A stretch of 64,000 nucleotides of DNA from Candidatus Freyarchaeota archaeon (lineage in GTDB: Archaea > Asgardarchaeota > Jordiarchaeia > Jordiarchaeales > Jordiarchaeaceae): the NCBI GenBank assembly GCA_030587365.1, contig JAUQZE010000046.1:62001-126000 (forward strand), written 5' to 3'. The notes beneath the pieces were generated by a model. The model had not been told where the DNA came from. It made no database searches and saw only the letters and a list, made by a program, of their open reading frames with translations. Position 1 is the stretch's first letter. Each line of letters begins with the position of its first letter. The translations under genes were made by a program, and so were the position numbers. This document shows positions 43,976 to 54,087 of this stretch, piece by piece.

Positions 43976-44278
43976 TTATCCTCCAGCTACTGGGGGCGAT
44001 ATAGTTACTTTGTCCATATCATTGAGCTTGCTTTTTAAACCGTCTAGGAATGCTATGACACGACCATTTATGAATATTGAAACATCGTTTCGTATGTCTT
44101 CTTTATCGGGGTTCATAATAGAATTTTTAAGATTTACTCCGGTTAATTTTTCTAGCTCCGCTATAAGGTCAATTATGGTAGCTCCTGATGGCAGTGTCAC
44201 CCAGAAATAAGAGGTTTTAAATTGCTCCCTAAATTGGCCAAAGAATTGTACATAGACTTTCAAATTAATCCTTCCCAA
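43976..44278 (-). CDS. MoaD/ThiS-family sulfur carrier
   Basis: 100 residues, beta-grasp fold. KVYVQFFGQFREQF opens, VSIFINGRVIAFLDGLKSKLNDMDKVTISPPVAGG closes, ending with the essential Gly-Gly that is activated as thiocarboxylate. It follows the AOR gene by 19 bases, as often seen for AOR-linked MoaD-like proteins, and may supply dithiolene sulfur to the tungstopterin or act as a ubiquitin-like modifier. Ends exactly at GG without processing. Confidence 0.92.
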   Translation of the reverse strand: MGRINLKVYVQFFGQFREQFKTSYFWVTLPSGATIIDLIAELEKLTGVNLKNSIMNPDKEDIRNDVSIFINGRVIAFLDGLKSKLNDMDKVTISPPVAGG

Positions 44279-44297
44279 AAAAATAAACTAAATAATT

Positions 44298-46169
44298 TTA
44301 TTCAGGGAGTTTACCCATTTCTTCGAGTGTTTTAGCTACATAGGATAATCCTAGTTCTTCAAACTTGTCTTTGGTAGGTATACCAGTTTTGATGTCCCAT
44401 CCTCTTACTTTATAATAATCGTTTAATAGTTGCTCTAACTCGAAAATTTGTCCCTTTGACGGAGGTCTTGGAACCGGTTCTCTTAGGATTCTTTCAGGAG
44501 CGGTGTCATCTTGTCTGGTGAATCCCTCTCGAACGTTAAATGCGCGTTCCAAGTTGAATATTTTTTCACCGACCAGCCACAGGTATTTAGGGTCTCGGAA
44601 TTCTTCAATTCCAGTAGCCGCATAAAGCAACTTGCTGCATAGTTCAGCATTAACCATTCCCATGTTAACTGGAAAGTGGCAAATTATACCAACTTCGCTT
44701 AGTGCAGTTTCATCTTGACAGTACTTTGCAAGTTCTCCTTTGCCCTCTGTTGTAAGGGGATCCGTCGGTTTGCCGATTGCGAATCCTATGAGTTCGAATG
44801 TGTTCCAGCCAATGCAGTGACTGGCACCTATGGGAGATGTAACATAACTCAATCCTTGGGCTTTTGCTGTTCTTGGATCATATCCCGGCAACTCAAGCCC
44901 CTTAATTTGTTGTGCATATTTTTCAGCGCCTCGGCCTATTATTTCAGCGGCCTTTTTAGTGCCTTCCGCGAGAATATTGCCGAATCCGTCTCTGAGAGCG
45001 ATGCGTTTAACTAACTCTACTAAAACGTCAGGGTCGCCCCAGCGTAATTCTAAACCGTCAGTCTCGTATTTCGATATTATCCCCTTTTCATATAATTCTA
45101 TAGCAAAGGCAATAGCGCTGCCTGCAGAAATTGTGTCTATTCCGTACTCGTCACTAAGTTTGTTTGCGTATACAATACTTTCAATATTTTTATTACCTAT
45201 ATTACTACCATAAGCAAAGTATGTTTCGTATTCCGGCATATCCGATACGGTTCCTGCGTACGCCCCTTTTGTAAGCTTATAGGTCTTCCAACACCTTATC
45301 ATACAAATATGACAGCCACCATGTTTTACCATATATTGACCTAATACTTCGGGTGAAAACCTCTCTACTATGTCCAGTTCTTCTTGTTTAAAGTTAAAGG
45401 TCGGGTTGTGCCCTGCTAAATACATAAAATGTACGCTCATGTTTGTACCAAAATTTGAAAACCCCTCAAATGCAAAATTACTTTTATATGATTCTGCTTG
45501 CTCTTTTATAGCCTCTTTGAGTGCTTCTTTATCGTACGGTTCCGGTTTTTTTGTTCCCCTAACCACGATGGCTTTAAGATTTTTTGCGCCCATTACCGCT
45601 CCGCCGCCGCCCCTAGACGCGGTTCTCATATCATCAGTGACTATTGCTGCAATCTTAACCAAACGCTCTCCCGCAGGGCCTATCGTTACCATTCTAGCCT
45701 TTTTATCTGTTTCATCCAGAAGGAAGTCTCTGGTATTGCCTGTAGTCATCCCCCACACTAGGTTGGCGTCTCTGAATTCCACCTTGTCTTCATTAACCCA
45801 GACATAGGTTGGTTTACTAGCCCGTCCTTCTATAATTAAAGCATCGTAACCAGCAAATTTTAGTTCAGCACCAAAATGGCTACCACCACTACTTCTGCCA
45901 TAAGTTCCTGTTAAAGGAGATTTGAATTGTGCAAGCCATCTACTTGCTGAGTGTACTCCAGTGGAAGTTAGAGGTCCTATTGTGAACACCAATTTGTTTT
46001 CAGGACTTAGAGGGTCTATATTTGGAGACAGTTCATCCCACAGAATCTTAATACCAAACCCTCTACCACCTATGAATTGTTTTATTAAATCATCTGGAGT
46101 TTCTTCTGCAACAGCTTCGTTTCTTGTTAAGTCTAGCCTCAGAATTTTCCCCATGTAACCGTGTACCAT
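44298..46169 (-). CDS. Tungsten-containing aldehyde:ferredoxin oxidoreductase
   Basis: Oxidises aldehydes to acids, or the reverse, with ferredoxin. N-terminal GYMGKILRLDLTRNEAVAEETP and FIGGRGFGIKILWDEL are AOR family landmarks; FTIGPLTSTGVHSASRWLAQFKSPLTGTYGRSSGGSHFGAELK covers tungstopterin contacts. The [4Fe-4S] ligands include C-x2-C-x3-C in CHICMIRCWKT, with a later Cys near IGIICHFPVN. 623 residues is normal. With the tungstate transporter at 33.5-36.7 kb it makes a coherent tungsten module. Substrate class unknown. Confidence 0.95.
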   Translation of the reverse strand: MVHGYMGKILRLDLTRNEAVAEETPDDLIKQFIGGRGFGIKILWDELSPNIDPLSPENKLVFTIGPLTSTGVHSASRWLAQFKSPLTGTYGRSSGGSHFGAELKFAGYDALIIEGRASKPTYVWVNEDKVEFRDANLVWGMTTGNTRDFLLDETDKKARMVTIGPAGERLVKIAAIVTDDMRTASRGGGGAVMGAKNLKAIVVRGTKKPEPYDKEALKEAIKEQAESYKSNFAFEGFSNFGTNMSVHFMYLAGHNPTFNFKQEELDIVERFSPEVLGQYMVKHGGCHICMIRCWKTYKLTKGAYAGTVSDMPEYETYFAYGSNIGNKNIESIVYANKLSDEYGIDTISAGSAIAFAIELYEKGIISKYETDGLELRWGDPDVLVELVKRIALRDGFGNILAEGTKKAAEIIGRGAEKYAQQIKGLELPGYDPRTAKAQGLSYVTSPIGASHCIGWNTFELIGFAIGKPTDPLTTEGKGELAKYCQDETALSEVGIICHFPVNMGMVNAELCSKLLYAATGIEEFRDPKYLWLVGEKIFNLERAFNVREGFTRQDDTAPERILREPVPRPPSKGQIFELEQLLNDYYKVRGWDIKTGIPTKDKFEELGLSYVAKTLEEMGKLPE

Positions 46170-46376
46170 AGTCTCCCTCCAAATTTCAGTATTTGACCTT
46201 TTTGTGTGAAATATTATTTAAACATTTGCAAACAGCAGAGTTCATGTAAGTGTCCTGATAACAGAATAGTCTTGGAGGAGGTCGTGTGCTTATTTAAGGG
46301 ATTTTTCTTGATTTGTGGTAAATATTTATCTATTATTTTTCACATTAATTTATTCTAGTGACAGAATTTTTCGGTT

Positions 46377-48110
46377 GTGTCTATTTTGGAGAAGAGAATT
46401 AGTTGTATTGAGCCTGCGGATAGAGAGCTTTTTACTGGTAGAACTAGTGAGGTTAAAGGGTTTCAGGACTTTGTTTCCGGGGTAAAGGCGGGTTCTGAAG
46501 AGAATAGAATTTTAGTAGTTACTGGGATTCCCGGCATTGGAAAGTCTTCCCTGATGAAGAGATTTATCCAGATAGCTGAGACGGAAGGTCTAGAGGTACT
46601 GGTTAGAAATGTTTCCGCCTCTGAAGCGCGAATGTTTTTCGATAGTGTGAAAAAAACACTTGACAGTTACGCACCAGAAGCTCGGAAAAAGTTCATAGGC
46701 GAAAAGAAGTACGTGCCCGCCCCACCGCTTTCCAAGGAGATGGGGAGCGAGAAGTTTAAACAATTTTTAAACCAGTTTTTTGAGGATATGGATAAGGTTC
46801 AGCAAAAGCTCAGTAAGATTTTAATATTTTTCTGTGACAATTTTGAGCGCTTCGCCTGGTTGGGCTACGAGGCTGCTTACGATTTGTTCAGAAAAATCGC
46901 AGCCAGACTGGGTGAAATGGGATTTAGCGTGTTCTTTATACTTTGCGTTGACAAAAAGTTTCTCGACTTGTTGGTGGGTGATAAACCGGAATTGTTCCAC
47001 ATCGTAGATTTGGATGTCTTCCCAGTGCAGGATATACGTTTGTTGATTCAGAAATTCCAGAGTGCGACGGGTTTGAGGATTGATGATACTCTCAAGGAGG
47101 AGTTAGCTAAAGCCTCAGGAGGCATCCCCTTTAAATTGGCTTTATTTATCTGCGGTTTGCTCAGGGAAACCCATATGGGCGAGGTTCAACCGAGCGTTGA
47201 AATCTTTCGAAGGGTGGATAGCAAGATACAGGATAACGCTCTGAACGCCTTAACCGATCTCACCATGGAAAAGGAGACTCTTGTAGATAAGATTGTTTCA
47301 CAAAGGTTTAACATGATTCCCCTAGAGGAAATTGGCTCAGAGGCTGGAAAATCAAGTGGGGGAGCTTTGAACGCTCTTATTGAGGAGGGGATAGTAGAGA
47401 TTGACGGCTCCTCGGCTTGGCTTAAATCTGATGCGGTTTACGAAATGTTGAGACTTCTTATCAACGTGGATCAGGTCTACGGTCGTGCAAGAGCTTTGCT
47501 GAAGGTAATCGGAAGAGTAATAGAAGTTAAGGGTAGGCTGGATCCCATTTACTTTGAATGGTTGGAGGACTCTGCGAATATGCTCATCTCACAGGATAAA
47601 CCTGCCCTAGCTGTAGATATAGCTACGAATGCCGAGGTTTATGCAAACGCAGCGTTGGAAAAAAGGCTTTGCAATGAATCCTTCCAACTGTTCCGCTTAA
47701 CTGCCAGTATCTACGAGAGGACGGGTGACTCTGAGCGCGCCGGAACGATTCTCGAGAGAGCCGCTAAATTCTTTGAGACTGAGAATAAGAGTTTCTATTC
47801 AAGATTCCTGCTTTCCCGAGCCTCGAATCTCTTTGATGCTTCCAAAGTAGAGTGGAAAGCACGCTCAATATCTAGGAGCGCGGCTCTGATTTACGAGGAA
47901 ACCGGAGACGATTACGATAAGAGGGGGTTTAAAATGCTGGCTAGGGTTTTCTACCGCAAAGCCTTTGAACACTATCTAAGGGCGGGGGATAAGGATAGAA
48001 TAGAAAAGTTGTATGAAAAGGCTGTAGACGCTTTTGGCGAGCAGCCAATTTTTTTAAAAGAGTTCGAGGATTTAAAGAAAAAAGAAGGAGTAGTGGTTAA
48101 GGAGGAATAA
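46377..48110 (+). CDS. STAND-like ATPase with helical-repeat C-terminus
   Basis: 577 residues from GTG. LFTGRTSEVKGFQDFV precedes Walker A VTGIPGIGKSSLMKRF (about residue 51-66); Walker B is ILIFFCDNFERF. A winged-helix-like segment follows (FNMIPLEEIGSEAGKSSGGALNALIEEGIVEI). From about 370 to the end are TPR-like helical repeats (SFQLFRLTASIYERTGDSERAGTILERAAKFFE). This is the order of signalling STAND/AAA switch proteins. It leads a three-gene operon with two giant coiled-coil proteins, seven bases before the next start, so it may power or gate their assembly. Confidence 0.85.
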   Translation: MSILEKRISCIEPADRELFTGRTSEVKGFQDFVSGVKAGSEENRILVVTGIPGIGKSSLMKRFIQIAETEGLEVLVRNVSASEARMFFDSVKKTLDSYAPEARKKFIGEKKYVPAPPLSKEMGSEKFKQFLNQFFEDMDKVQQKLSKILIFFCDNFERFAWLGYEAAYDLFRKIAARLGEMGFSVFFILCVDKKFLDLLVGDKPELFHIVDLDVFPVQDIRLLIQKFQSATGLRIDDTLKEELAKASGGIPFKLALFICGLLRETHMGEVQPSVEIFRRVDSKIQDNALNALTDLTMEKETLVDKIVSQRFNMIPLEEIGSEAGKSSGGALNALIEEGIVEIDGSSAWLKSDAVYEMLRLLINVDQVYGRARALLKVIGRVIEVKGRLDPIYFEWLEDSANMLISQDKPALAVDIATNAEVYANAALEKRLCNESFQLFRLTASIYERTGDSERAGTILERAAKFFETENKSFYSRFLLSRASNLFDASKVEWKARSISRSAALIYEETGDDYDKRGFKMLARVFYRKAFEHYLRAGDKDRIEKLYEKAVDAFGEQPIFLKEFEDLKKKEGVVVKEE

Positions 48111-48117
48111 AAAGTCT

Positions 48118-50427
48118 ATGGAAAAAATTCAGCAGAGAATAGCGGACAGAAAGGCGTCCTTAGTTGAAACAAACAACGCCGTTAAAGACATTGAGGCAAA
48201 GTTTAATGAAACTATTTCCGCTATGACGGAACAAATCGGGCCTTCTTCAGAAAAGTTGAGAGCGGTTTCTAAGCGGTTTCAAACGAGTGAGGATAACCTG
48301 AAAAAGAGGTTTGCGGCTTCGATAAAGGGCGCTCAAAACAATATTATTAACTGGATGCGAGAGATAGAAACCAGTCTGAAGGAAGAAATTAACACCCAAA
48401 TCGGTTCCTTCAATCAGGGAATTGACGCCCTGACGGAGGAGCTTATATCAAAGATAACACAAATTGACGCAAACATTAGTGGAAAGATTGAGGAGTCAAA
48501 TAGCGGTGTCAGCCAGAAGGTCGCCGAAACTCAATCAAGTTTGGACACCGAATTAAACACTTTTATTTCACGGATTGATGAAACTGCGGGAGAATTTCTT
48601 TCGAAAGCCGAAGAAAACAGAAAGAGTCAGGAGGAGCTATTATCAGGTGTTTCTGAGGAACTCAAAAACCAGGTCCTTTCTAGCACCCAGGACTTAGAAT
48701 CAGAGAGCAATCTCCTAAAAGAAAACTATAATACCCTAGCGTCTCAAATCACGGATTTTGGTGCACAGACATCTGAAATTTTAGACAGTTATCAAGGCAA
48801 TCTTGTATCAATGTTTTCGGATGCGAAAAAGATAGCGGAATCCGTAGTTCTTAAGATGAAAAATAGATTAGAAACTTTAGAGTCTGAGACAATCAGCAAT
48901 CTGGAAAAAGTTTCTGCTGATTATTTAGATAAAGTTTCTGAGCATAACGGTGCCCTTAAGAGCGGAGTAGACGAGAAATTGATGGAGTCTGCTTCTCTTA
49001 TAGATTCGTTGAAGGAGGAGTTAAAGGCCGAGGTAAATAACTTAGCGGAGGCGAAAGCAAAAGAAATAGAGGAGATTAGCAACCAAACAAGAGAAAAGCT
49101 CAATGAGGTTGTGAGTTTAAAGGACAGAGACTTCTCGAGGAATGTAGGTGAACTACTTTCCGGTTTCTCTTCAAAACTAGTCGACCAGCTGGAACGATTA
49201 GAAGGGAGCGTACACTCACTGCAGGAGCAAGTAAGCGGAGATCTTTCAAGTGCTCTGGAACAGATTTCGAATTTGGTGACTTCAATAAACACCAATATCA
49301 ATTCAATGTTTGTTTCGGAGTTGAAGGAGATTCAATCTATTCTTCAAGGTTATGAGGAGCAATACACGGAGCTAGTAACTGGCTCCATAAAATCCTTCTA
49401 CGACGACGCCTCGGTAGTAAAGTCAGATTTTGATTCAAGATTATTGGAAACAAGACAAGAATTTAGCAAGTCAATGGAAACTTTTATGGGTAAATTTTCG
49501 GAGTCTTTAGAGAAGTATGTTGAAACGAATAAGACAATAAGAGACAGCATCGCAAATGGTGTTTCGAATACACTGGATTCCAATCAGGAGTTTCTTGTGT
49601 CTCAAAATGAAGATTTCAGAAACAATACGTCTAAGGCTATAAAAAGTACAACGGAATTGATGAGTGAAATCGGAGAGAGTTCTTCATCAAGTCTAAGTGT
49701 CGGTGCAGACGAGGTCAAGCAAAAAATAACTGAAGAACTTACAAAATCAAAGGACACTATCACCCAAATTATTGAAGGAAACAACGCCAAAATAGGAGAA
49801 GCTCAAACCGCTTTTGAACAGAAACTACAAGAACTGGATCAAAACCTGCGAACCAGTGTTGAAAATTTGGTAAAAGAATTCCAGGAAAAATGCGCCGCAG
49901 GCATAAATGAAAACGCGTCAGCCAATACTAGAACTGTTGAAAATTTGGGAGCCTCCTTAAAGGACGCCATTTCAAGTGGCATAAACAATCTGAAAGAAGA
50001 ATTAGAGCGAAGCAAGACAGGTATGGCTGAAATCGCAAGCCTCGAAACCTCGTCTATGAAAGAGCTTGCACAGAAAATGACTGAAACATCGGAACAAAGC
50101 TTCACATCTATGAAAACTAAGATAAAGGAAAACATGGAGGGTGCGTATACAGGTATCTCGACTCAGCTTTCAGACCAGGGTACAAAAACTGGTAGTGAAT
50201 TGTCAGAAATGGAAGAGGAGACATTGGGAGAGTTCAGGAGTGGGGTGGCGGAAATACAAGAAACCATAAAAAATCTTGTTAACAGTTTCTCCACGATTGA
50301 CGGCGAACTGAAAAGGAGTGGCGGAGGTATCTCTAAAAACATTGCTAACCTGGTGAAGGCTTTGGGAGACGCTTTCAAAAGCCTCGAGGCTGCCGAAAAA
50401 GAAATCTCAAGTATAGGGGGAAGATAA
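48118..50427 (+). CDS. Giant coiled-coil protein, unknown function
   Basis: 769 residues, nearly all predicted coiled coil rich in Glu, Ser, Lys and Asn with regular heptads, few aromatics, and almost no Cys or Pro. There is no membrane helix or signal peptide, so it is cytosolic. The repeats are irregular (AEETQSSLDTELN-like, GELLSGFSSKLVDQLERLEG). The style recalls chemoreceptor stalks, apolipoprotein-like or SMC-like arms, but no ATPase head is present. Only two bases (AA) separate its stop from the next start, so it is very likely made together with the TrmB-type protein. Confidence 0.85.
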   Translation: MEKIQQRIADRKASLVETNNAVKDIEAKFNETISAMTEQIGPSSEKLRAVSKRFQTSEDNLKKRFAASIKGAQNNIINWMREIETSLKEEINTQIGSFNQGIDALTEELISKITQIDANISGKIEESNSGVSQKVAETQSSLDTELNTFISRIDETAGEFLSKAEENRKSQEELLSGVSEELKNQVLSSTQDLESESNLLKENYNTLASQITDFGAQTSEILDSYQGNLVSMFSDAKKIAESVVLKMKNRLETLESETISNLEKVSADYLDKVSEHNGALKSGVDEKLMESASLIDSLKEELKAEVNNLAEAKAKEIEEISNQTREKLNEVVSLKDRDFSRNVGELLSGFSSKLVDQLERLEGSVHSLQEQVSGDLSSALEQISNLVTSINTNINSMFVSELKEIQSILQGYEEQYTELVTGSIKSFYDDASVVKSDFDSRLLETRQEFSKSMETFMGKFSESLEKYVETNKTIRDSIANGVSNTLDSNQEFLVSQNEDFRNNTSKAIKSTTELMSEIGESSSSSLSVGADEVKQKITEELTKSKDTITQIIEGNNAKIGEAQTAFEQKLQELDQNLRTSVENLVKEFQEKCAAGINENASANTRTVENLGASLKDAISSGINNLKEELERSKTGMAEIASLETSSMKELAQKMTETSEQSFTSMKTKIKENMEGAYTGISTQLSDQGTKTGSELSEMEEETLGEFRSGVAEIQETIKNLVNSFSTIDGELKRSGGGISKNIANLVKALGDAFKSLEAAEKEISSIGGR

Positions 50428-50428
50428 A

Positions 50429-53400
50429 ATGACATCGTGGGAAGAAACTCTAAAGGACATAGGAATAACGGGCAACCAGGCGAAGGTTTACGCCGTCTGT
50501 GTTGGGCTAGGAGCAAAAACGGCATCAGAACTGTCTGTTTACACGGGACTAACCATACCAGCCGTTTCACAGGAACTTGAAAAGTTGCAATCAATGGGTG
50601 TGATCAAAAAAATACCGGGCAAAATAGATTTCTACATTGCTTTAACACCTCGTATAGCCCTCACCGGAATGGTTGCCGAAACTCTCCAAAACAAACTTGA
50701 AAATTTGAAAACCAAAATCATGACGAGTACGAATAACGCTATTGAGAGCCTTAGTCAAAACGTTGCCACCCTCAAAAGTAAATTAAACGAGGGCTCGTCA
50801 AGCTATCTGGGGGAGGTTGTAGTGGGTAGTTCCCAAATAGTAGCTCAGCTTCTCGGTTCAACCAGTGAGTCTTTGGAGAATTTGAAATCCGAAGCGAGTC
50901 AACAATCCCAGAACATTGAGGGATCCCTGCAGCAAATGATTGACCTTCATGAGAAGGACTCTAAGGAAACCATAAAAAATCTAGTCGAAGCAAGTACCGA
51001 GTCGGTGGCAACGTTTCGAAGCGACATACAAGAGGTCAAAGACACCTCTGAAAGAGTGCTAAAAGATTTCATTGAGCAGACCCGAATCTCTATAACTGAT
51101 TTTCAAGAAAAATTGGAAACCGCGGTGAACGACGCTATTAAAACAATAGAATCAAGAGCCGAGGATGTGTCTGGGAGAACGGTTTCCGAAGTTACCTCAC
51201 TTTTCTCGGACCTCGATTACGCTTTCGACAAGTCGGTAAAAGAAATTGAAGAGATCAACCTGCAACCGCTGAAAACCATTAATGAAAATTCTATAGAGAT
51301 CTCCAAGACTGCCATATCGGGAATCGTGGAACTCATAGATGAATTAGGACCTCTAACCGAGACTCAAACCACAAATATTCAGGGCATGAAAGAGGCATTT
51401 TTAAATGACTTTAGAAAAAGTCTTGAAACTAATCGGAAAAAAATAGTCGGTTTTATGGAAGAGATTGAGGGAGCTCTTGACACTCAAACTATAAAGATTA
51501 GAGATTTGATACTTGAAAATCTCACACGCTTCCAATCAGAGATCTCTCAAGTAATGGAGAGGTACACGGATAAGATAGCTGAAATTGGTGAAACCTCAAA
51601 AAACGCGATAAAGCAGGTGAAGACGAATTTAAGTGTACAAGAGGAATTAAACGCGCAGGAAAACCAGTTGAAAACATCTTTGGAGGAAGAGGTTCAAAAA
51701 GCGGAAAGCGAACTGAAAACCAAATTAACAGAGATAGAGGAAGAAAGCAACTCCCTCAAGCAAAAAATAGGGAGCATAAAAGATAAAGCTCTAAAAGATT
51801 CTAGAAACAGTTTGGGGACACTTCTTAAAAATATAAACAAAGCGATGAAAAAACATTTAGATGACTTTGTATCCAACTTCCATTCCGAATCTTTGACTCT
51901 TAAACGCAATCTATCCGCTAACTTTAGCGACAGCGTTGCAGTTCAAAAAAGCAAAATGGCCGGGTTTGAAGAAACCTTTACAACTGCACTAAACAGGATA
52001 ATTGACATTATTCAGTTCGTCGAAGACAAATCCGGTGATAAGAAAAAACTTTCACTGGGAAAGGAGGAAACAGAAGAACTCCTAAGCAAAGTTACTTCCA
52101 GCAAAAATGAAATTAAGGGATTAAAAAAGGAACTGAGAAACTCTGTAAATGGCCTTAATGAAAACATCAATAAGGTGTCCACAAATATTCTCGACGCACT
52201 CGACAAAAGCTTAACATACATCGGTGAATCCTTCGCAAAGAAAACCGAAAAACTCATCCAGTCATTACAAGAAGAAGATGTCAAACCAAAGGAAAGCGCC
52301 CGTAAAGCAAAAGAAAGCGCAGGTAAAGGCACCACAGACATAGAAAGCGGAGTAGTCTCCGAAATAACAAACTTTAAAACCATAAATGAAAACAACTTCA
52401 ATGCGTTCCACTCGGAGTTTGAAGCACAAATCGATAAGCAACTCCCTGATATGGAGAAGATTATAACCGACGCCGTCAGCCAAGTGGCAAGTAGCAGGGA
52501 CAGTTGCTTAACAGTATTCGGATCTATTAAAAGTGGGGTTGTTGAACAACTGGATAAATCCTCAGACATTTTAGAAAGTTCCAGGAGCTTGCTTGAAGAA
52601 AGTTTAGAAAACATCAAACAAACACTGGCAAACACGTCCACAGATGCACAGAATATTATTACTCCGATAAAGGAGACGGTTAGCAGCCAGACTTTACAAC
52701 AGTTCTCCGAGGAAAAGGCTAGGCTTGAGGAAAACTTGGAATCAGCAATAAGAGAATCCGTTAACGATACTAGCCAAAGACTGGATGACTTTCACTCCGG
52801 CTTGAAAGAAAGCCTAAACGACTACCTAGATAAAGCTACCAAATTAAGGGCAACAGCAGAGAAAAACGTGTACTCAAACATTGACAAGGAATTCAAAGTT
52901 TTAACAAAACAACTCGAGGAACAAAAAGGACAACTAGAGGAGACTCTAACCAAAAGTAAGGATGAGATAGAAGAAAAGCACAGCAAAGTGCAAAAAGGAG
53001 TGGAAGAGGTAACTTCAACCCTTGGGCGAGACCTACCCAGTTATGTGGAGAAAATAAAATACGACTTACTATCTACCATGGATAGGCATAGTAGGGAGAG
53101 CAGGGACTCTGCAGAAGTCAAACTGGAAAGCCTTGCGGCTATCACAGACAAGCCCTTCTCAAACATTGAGAGCAAACTCCTAGACTTCGATCGAAAGCTG
53201 GGCCTGTTATTCGAAAAACGCCACTCCGAAATCAAATCCAAAACCTACGAAGCTCTCGAAAGCCTAAAAGACAGCCACACAGCTTTCGAAGAAACCCTGA
53301 ACACCCTGTACTCAAATATGGAACAGACACTAAATCAAAAAATAGATGAAGAGGTCTCAAAGCATCAAGGAGAGACTAGCAGCACAGTAAATACCACCAT

Positions 53401-53935
53401 GACAAGCATAGAGGAAAATGAGACCGGTTCAATTCAGGCTCTAAACACGTTTACAGGGGAAATCCCAGAGAGAATAGGTGAAGCCATAACCAACACTCAA
53501 GATACTCTAAAACTCATAACCCGCATAATGAAACTATCCGAAGAAATAGAACCCAAACCCTTCGAAGACACCGAAAGAGTGGTCGGAAAAGAACAAATAC
53601 TAAACCTGCTAAAAACCCTCATTAAAAACACAAAGAGCACCATAACCATCCTCACCCCCACAGTAAATGACATACCCATAGAAGACCTGAGACAGATACC
53701 CCGACAGAGGGTCACAATAATCACGGACGCCGAGGGAAAAGCTCCACCGATGCCCGCACACATTCAACTCAAACACAACCCTGGAAACGTGTACGCCTTC
53801 AACCGGGACAGTGAAGAAATGATACTAGCAGTAGCCGCACCGGAACCATTGGGAATATACACCGTAAATATGGAACTAATAAAGCTGCTAAATCAGATAT
53901 TACAGGACGTATCCGCAAGAGCCAAAAAAATATAA
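50429..53935 (+). CDS. TrmB-type HTH protein expanded by a ~950-residue coiled coil
   Basis: 1168 residues. Residues 1-80 are a TrmB winged helix (WEETLKDIGITGNQAKVYAV, TASELSVYTGLTIPAVSQELEKLQSMGVIKK). Residues 90-1020 are long coiled coil. The end, from about 1045 (EQILNLLKTLIKNTKSTITILTP, then VTIITDAEGKAPPM and GNVYAFNRDSEEMILAVA), resembles the C-terminal PLD-like effector domain of TrmB regulators. In normal TrmB proteins only a short coiled coil joins the two. DNA or a second protein could be bridged across more than 100 nm. Last gene of the operon. Confidence 0.88.
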   Translation: MTSWEETLKDIGITGNQAKVYAVCVGLGAKTASELSVYTGLTIPAVSQELEKLQSMGVIKKIPGKIDFYIALTPRIALTGMVAETLQNKLENLKTKIMTSTNNAIESLSQNVATLKSKLNEGSSSYLGEVVVGSSQIVAQLLGSTSESLENLKSEASQQSQNIEGSLQQMIDLHEKDSKETIKNLVEASTESVATFRSDIQEVKDTSERVLKDFIEQTRISITDFQEKLETAVNDAIKTIESRAEDVSGRTVSEVTSLFSDLDYAFDKSVKEIEEINLQPLKTINENSIEISKTAISGIVELIDELGPLTETQTTNIQGMKEAFLNDFRKSLETNRKKIVGFMEEIEGALDTQTIKIRDLILENLTRFQSEISQVMERYTDKIAEIGETSKNAIKQVKTNLSVQEELNAQENQLKTSLEEEVQKAESELKTKLTEIEEESNSLKQKIGSIKDKALKDSRNSLGTLLKNINKAMKKHLDDFVSNFHSESLTLKRNLSANFSDSVAVQKSKMAGFEETFTTALNRIIDIIQFVEDKSGDKKKLSLGKEETEELLSKVTSSKNEIKGLKKELRNSVNGLNENINKVSTNILDALDKSLTYIGESFAKKTEKLIQSLQEEDVKPKESARKAKESAGKGTTDIESGVVSEITNFKTINENNFNAFHSEFEAQIDKQLPDMEKIITDAVSQVASSRDSCLTVFGSIKSGVVEQLDKSSDILESSRSLLEESLENIKQTLANTSTDAQNIITPIKETVSSQTLQQFSEEKARLEENLESAIRESVNDTSQRLDDFHSGLKESLNDYLDKATKLRATAEKNVYSNIDKEFKVLTKQLEEQKGQLEETLTKSKDEIEEKHSKVQKGVEEVTSTLGRDLPSYVEKIKYDLLSTMDRHSRESRDSAEVKLESLAAITDKPFSNIESKLLDFDRKLGLLFEKRHSEIKSKTYEALESLKDSHTAFEETLNTLYSNMEQTLNQKIDEEVSKHQGETSSTVNTTMTSIEENETGSIQALNTFTGEIPERIGEAITNTQDTLKLITRIMKLSEEIEPKPFEDTERVVGKEQILNLLKTLIKNTKSTITILTPTVNDIPIEDLRQIPRQRVTIITDAEGKAPPMPAHIQLKHNPGNVYAFNRDSEEMILAVAAPEPLGIYTVNMELIKLLNQILQDVSARAKKI

Positions 53936-53944
53936 AAACAAAAT

Positions 53945-53960
53945 TTCTACCTTTTTTTTA
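53945..53960 (+). terminator. Poly-T terminator after the coiled-coil operon
   Basis: A T-rich run (CTACCTTTTTTTTATT) shortly after the TAA at 53935, of the type that ends archaeal transcription. Confidence 0.5.
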
Positions 53961-54002
53961 TTGCACCAATTAGCTTGATTTTTATCTAAAACTTTTGGAA
54001 GT

Positions 54003-54037
54003 TTTCCGAAGTACTACAGAACCATAAGCTTTAAATT
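54003..54037 (+). promoter_or_regulatory. Shared upstream motif, copy 1
   Basis: TTTCCGAAGTACTA followed by ACCATAA, 50-80 bases before the gene at 54088 and upstream of its TATA-like TTTAATATAATT. The same pair of blocks with equal spacing is found at 55751-55786 before the MFS gene, so both may answer to one regulator. Confidence 0.6.
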
Positions 54038-54087
54038 TTAATTCTGTTTAATATAATTTTTAAAAAATTGTAAAAAGAGGTTTTTCA

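Noticed and set aside
45370..45807. Plus-strand frame opposite the AOR gene
   Set aside because: AOR motifs are unambiguous on the minus strand.
48921..50135. Several minus-strand frames in the 769-residue coiled-coil gene
   Set aside because: Same antisense effect of Glu/Lys-rich codons; no motifs.
52012..52641. Minus-strand frame of 209 codons inside the giant coiled-coil gene
   Set aside because: Ser/Leu/Phe-rich antisense typical of a coiled-coil coding strand; no independent support.
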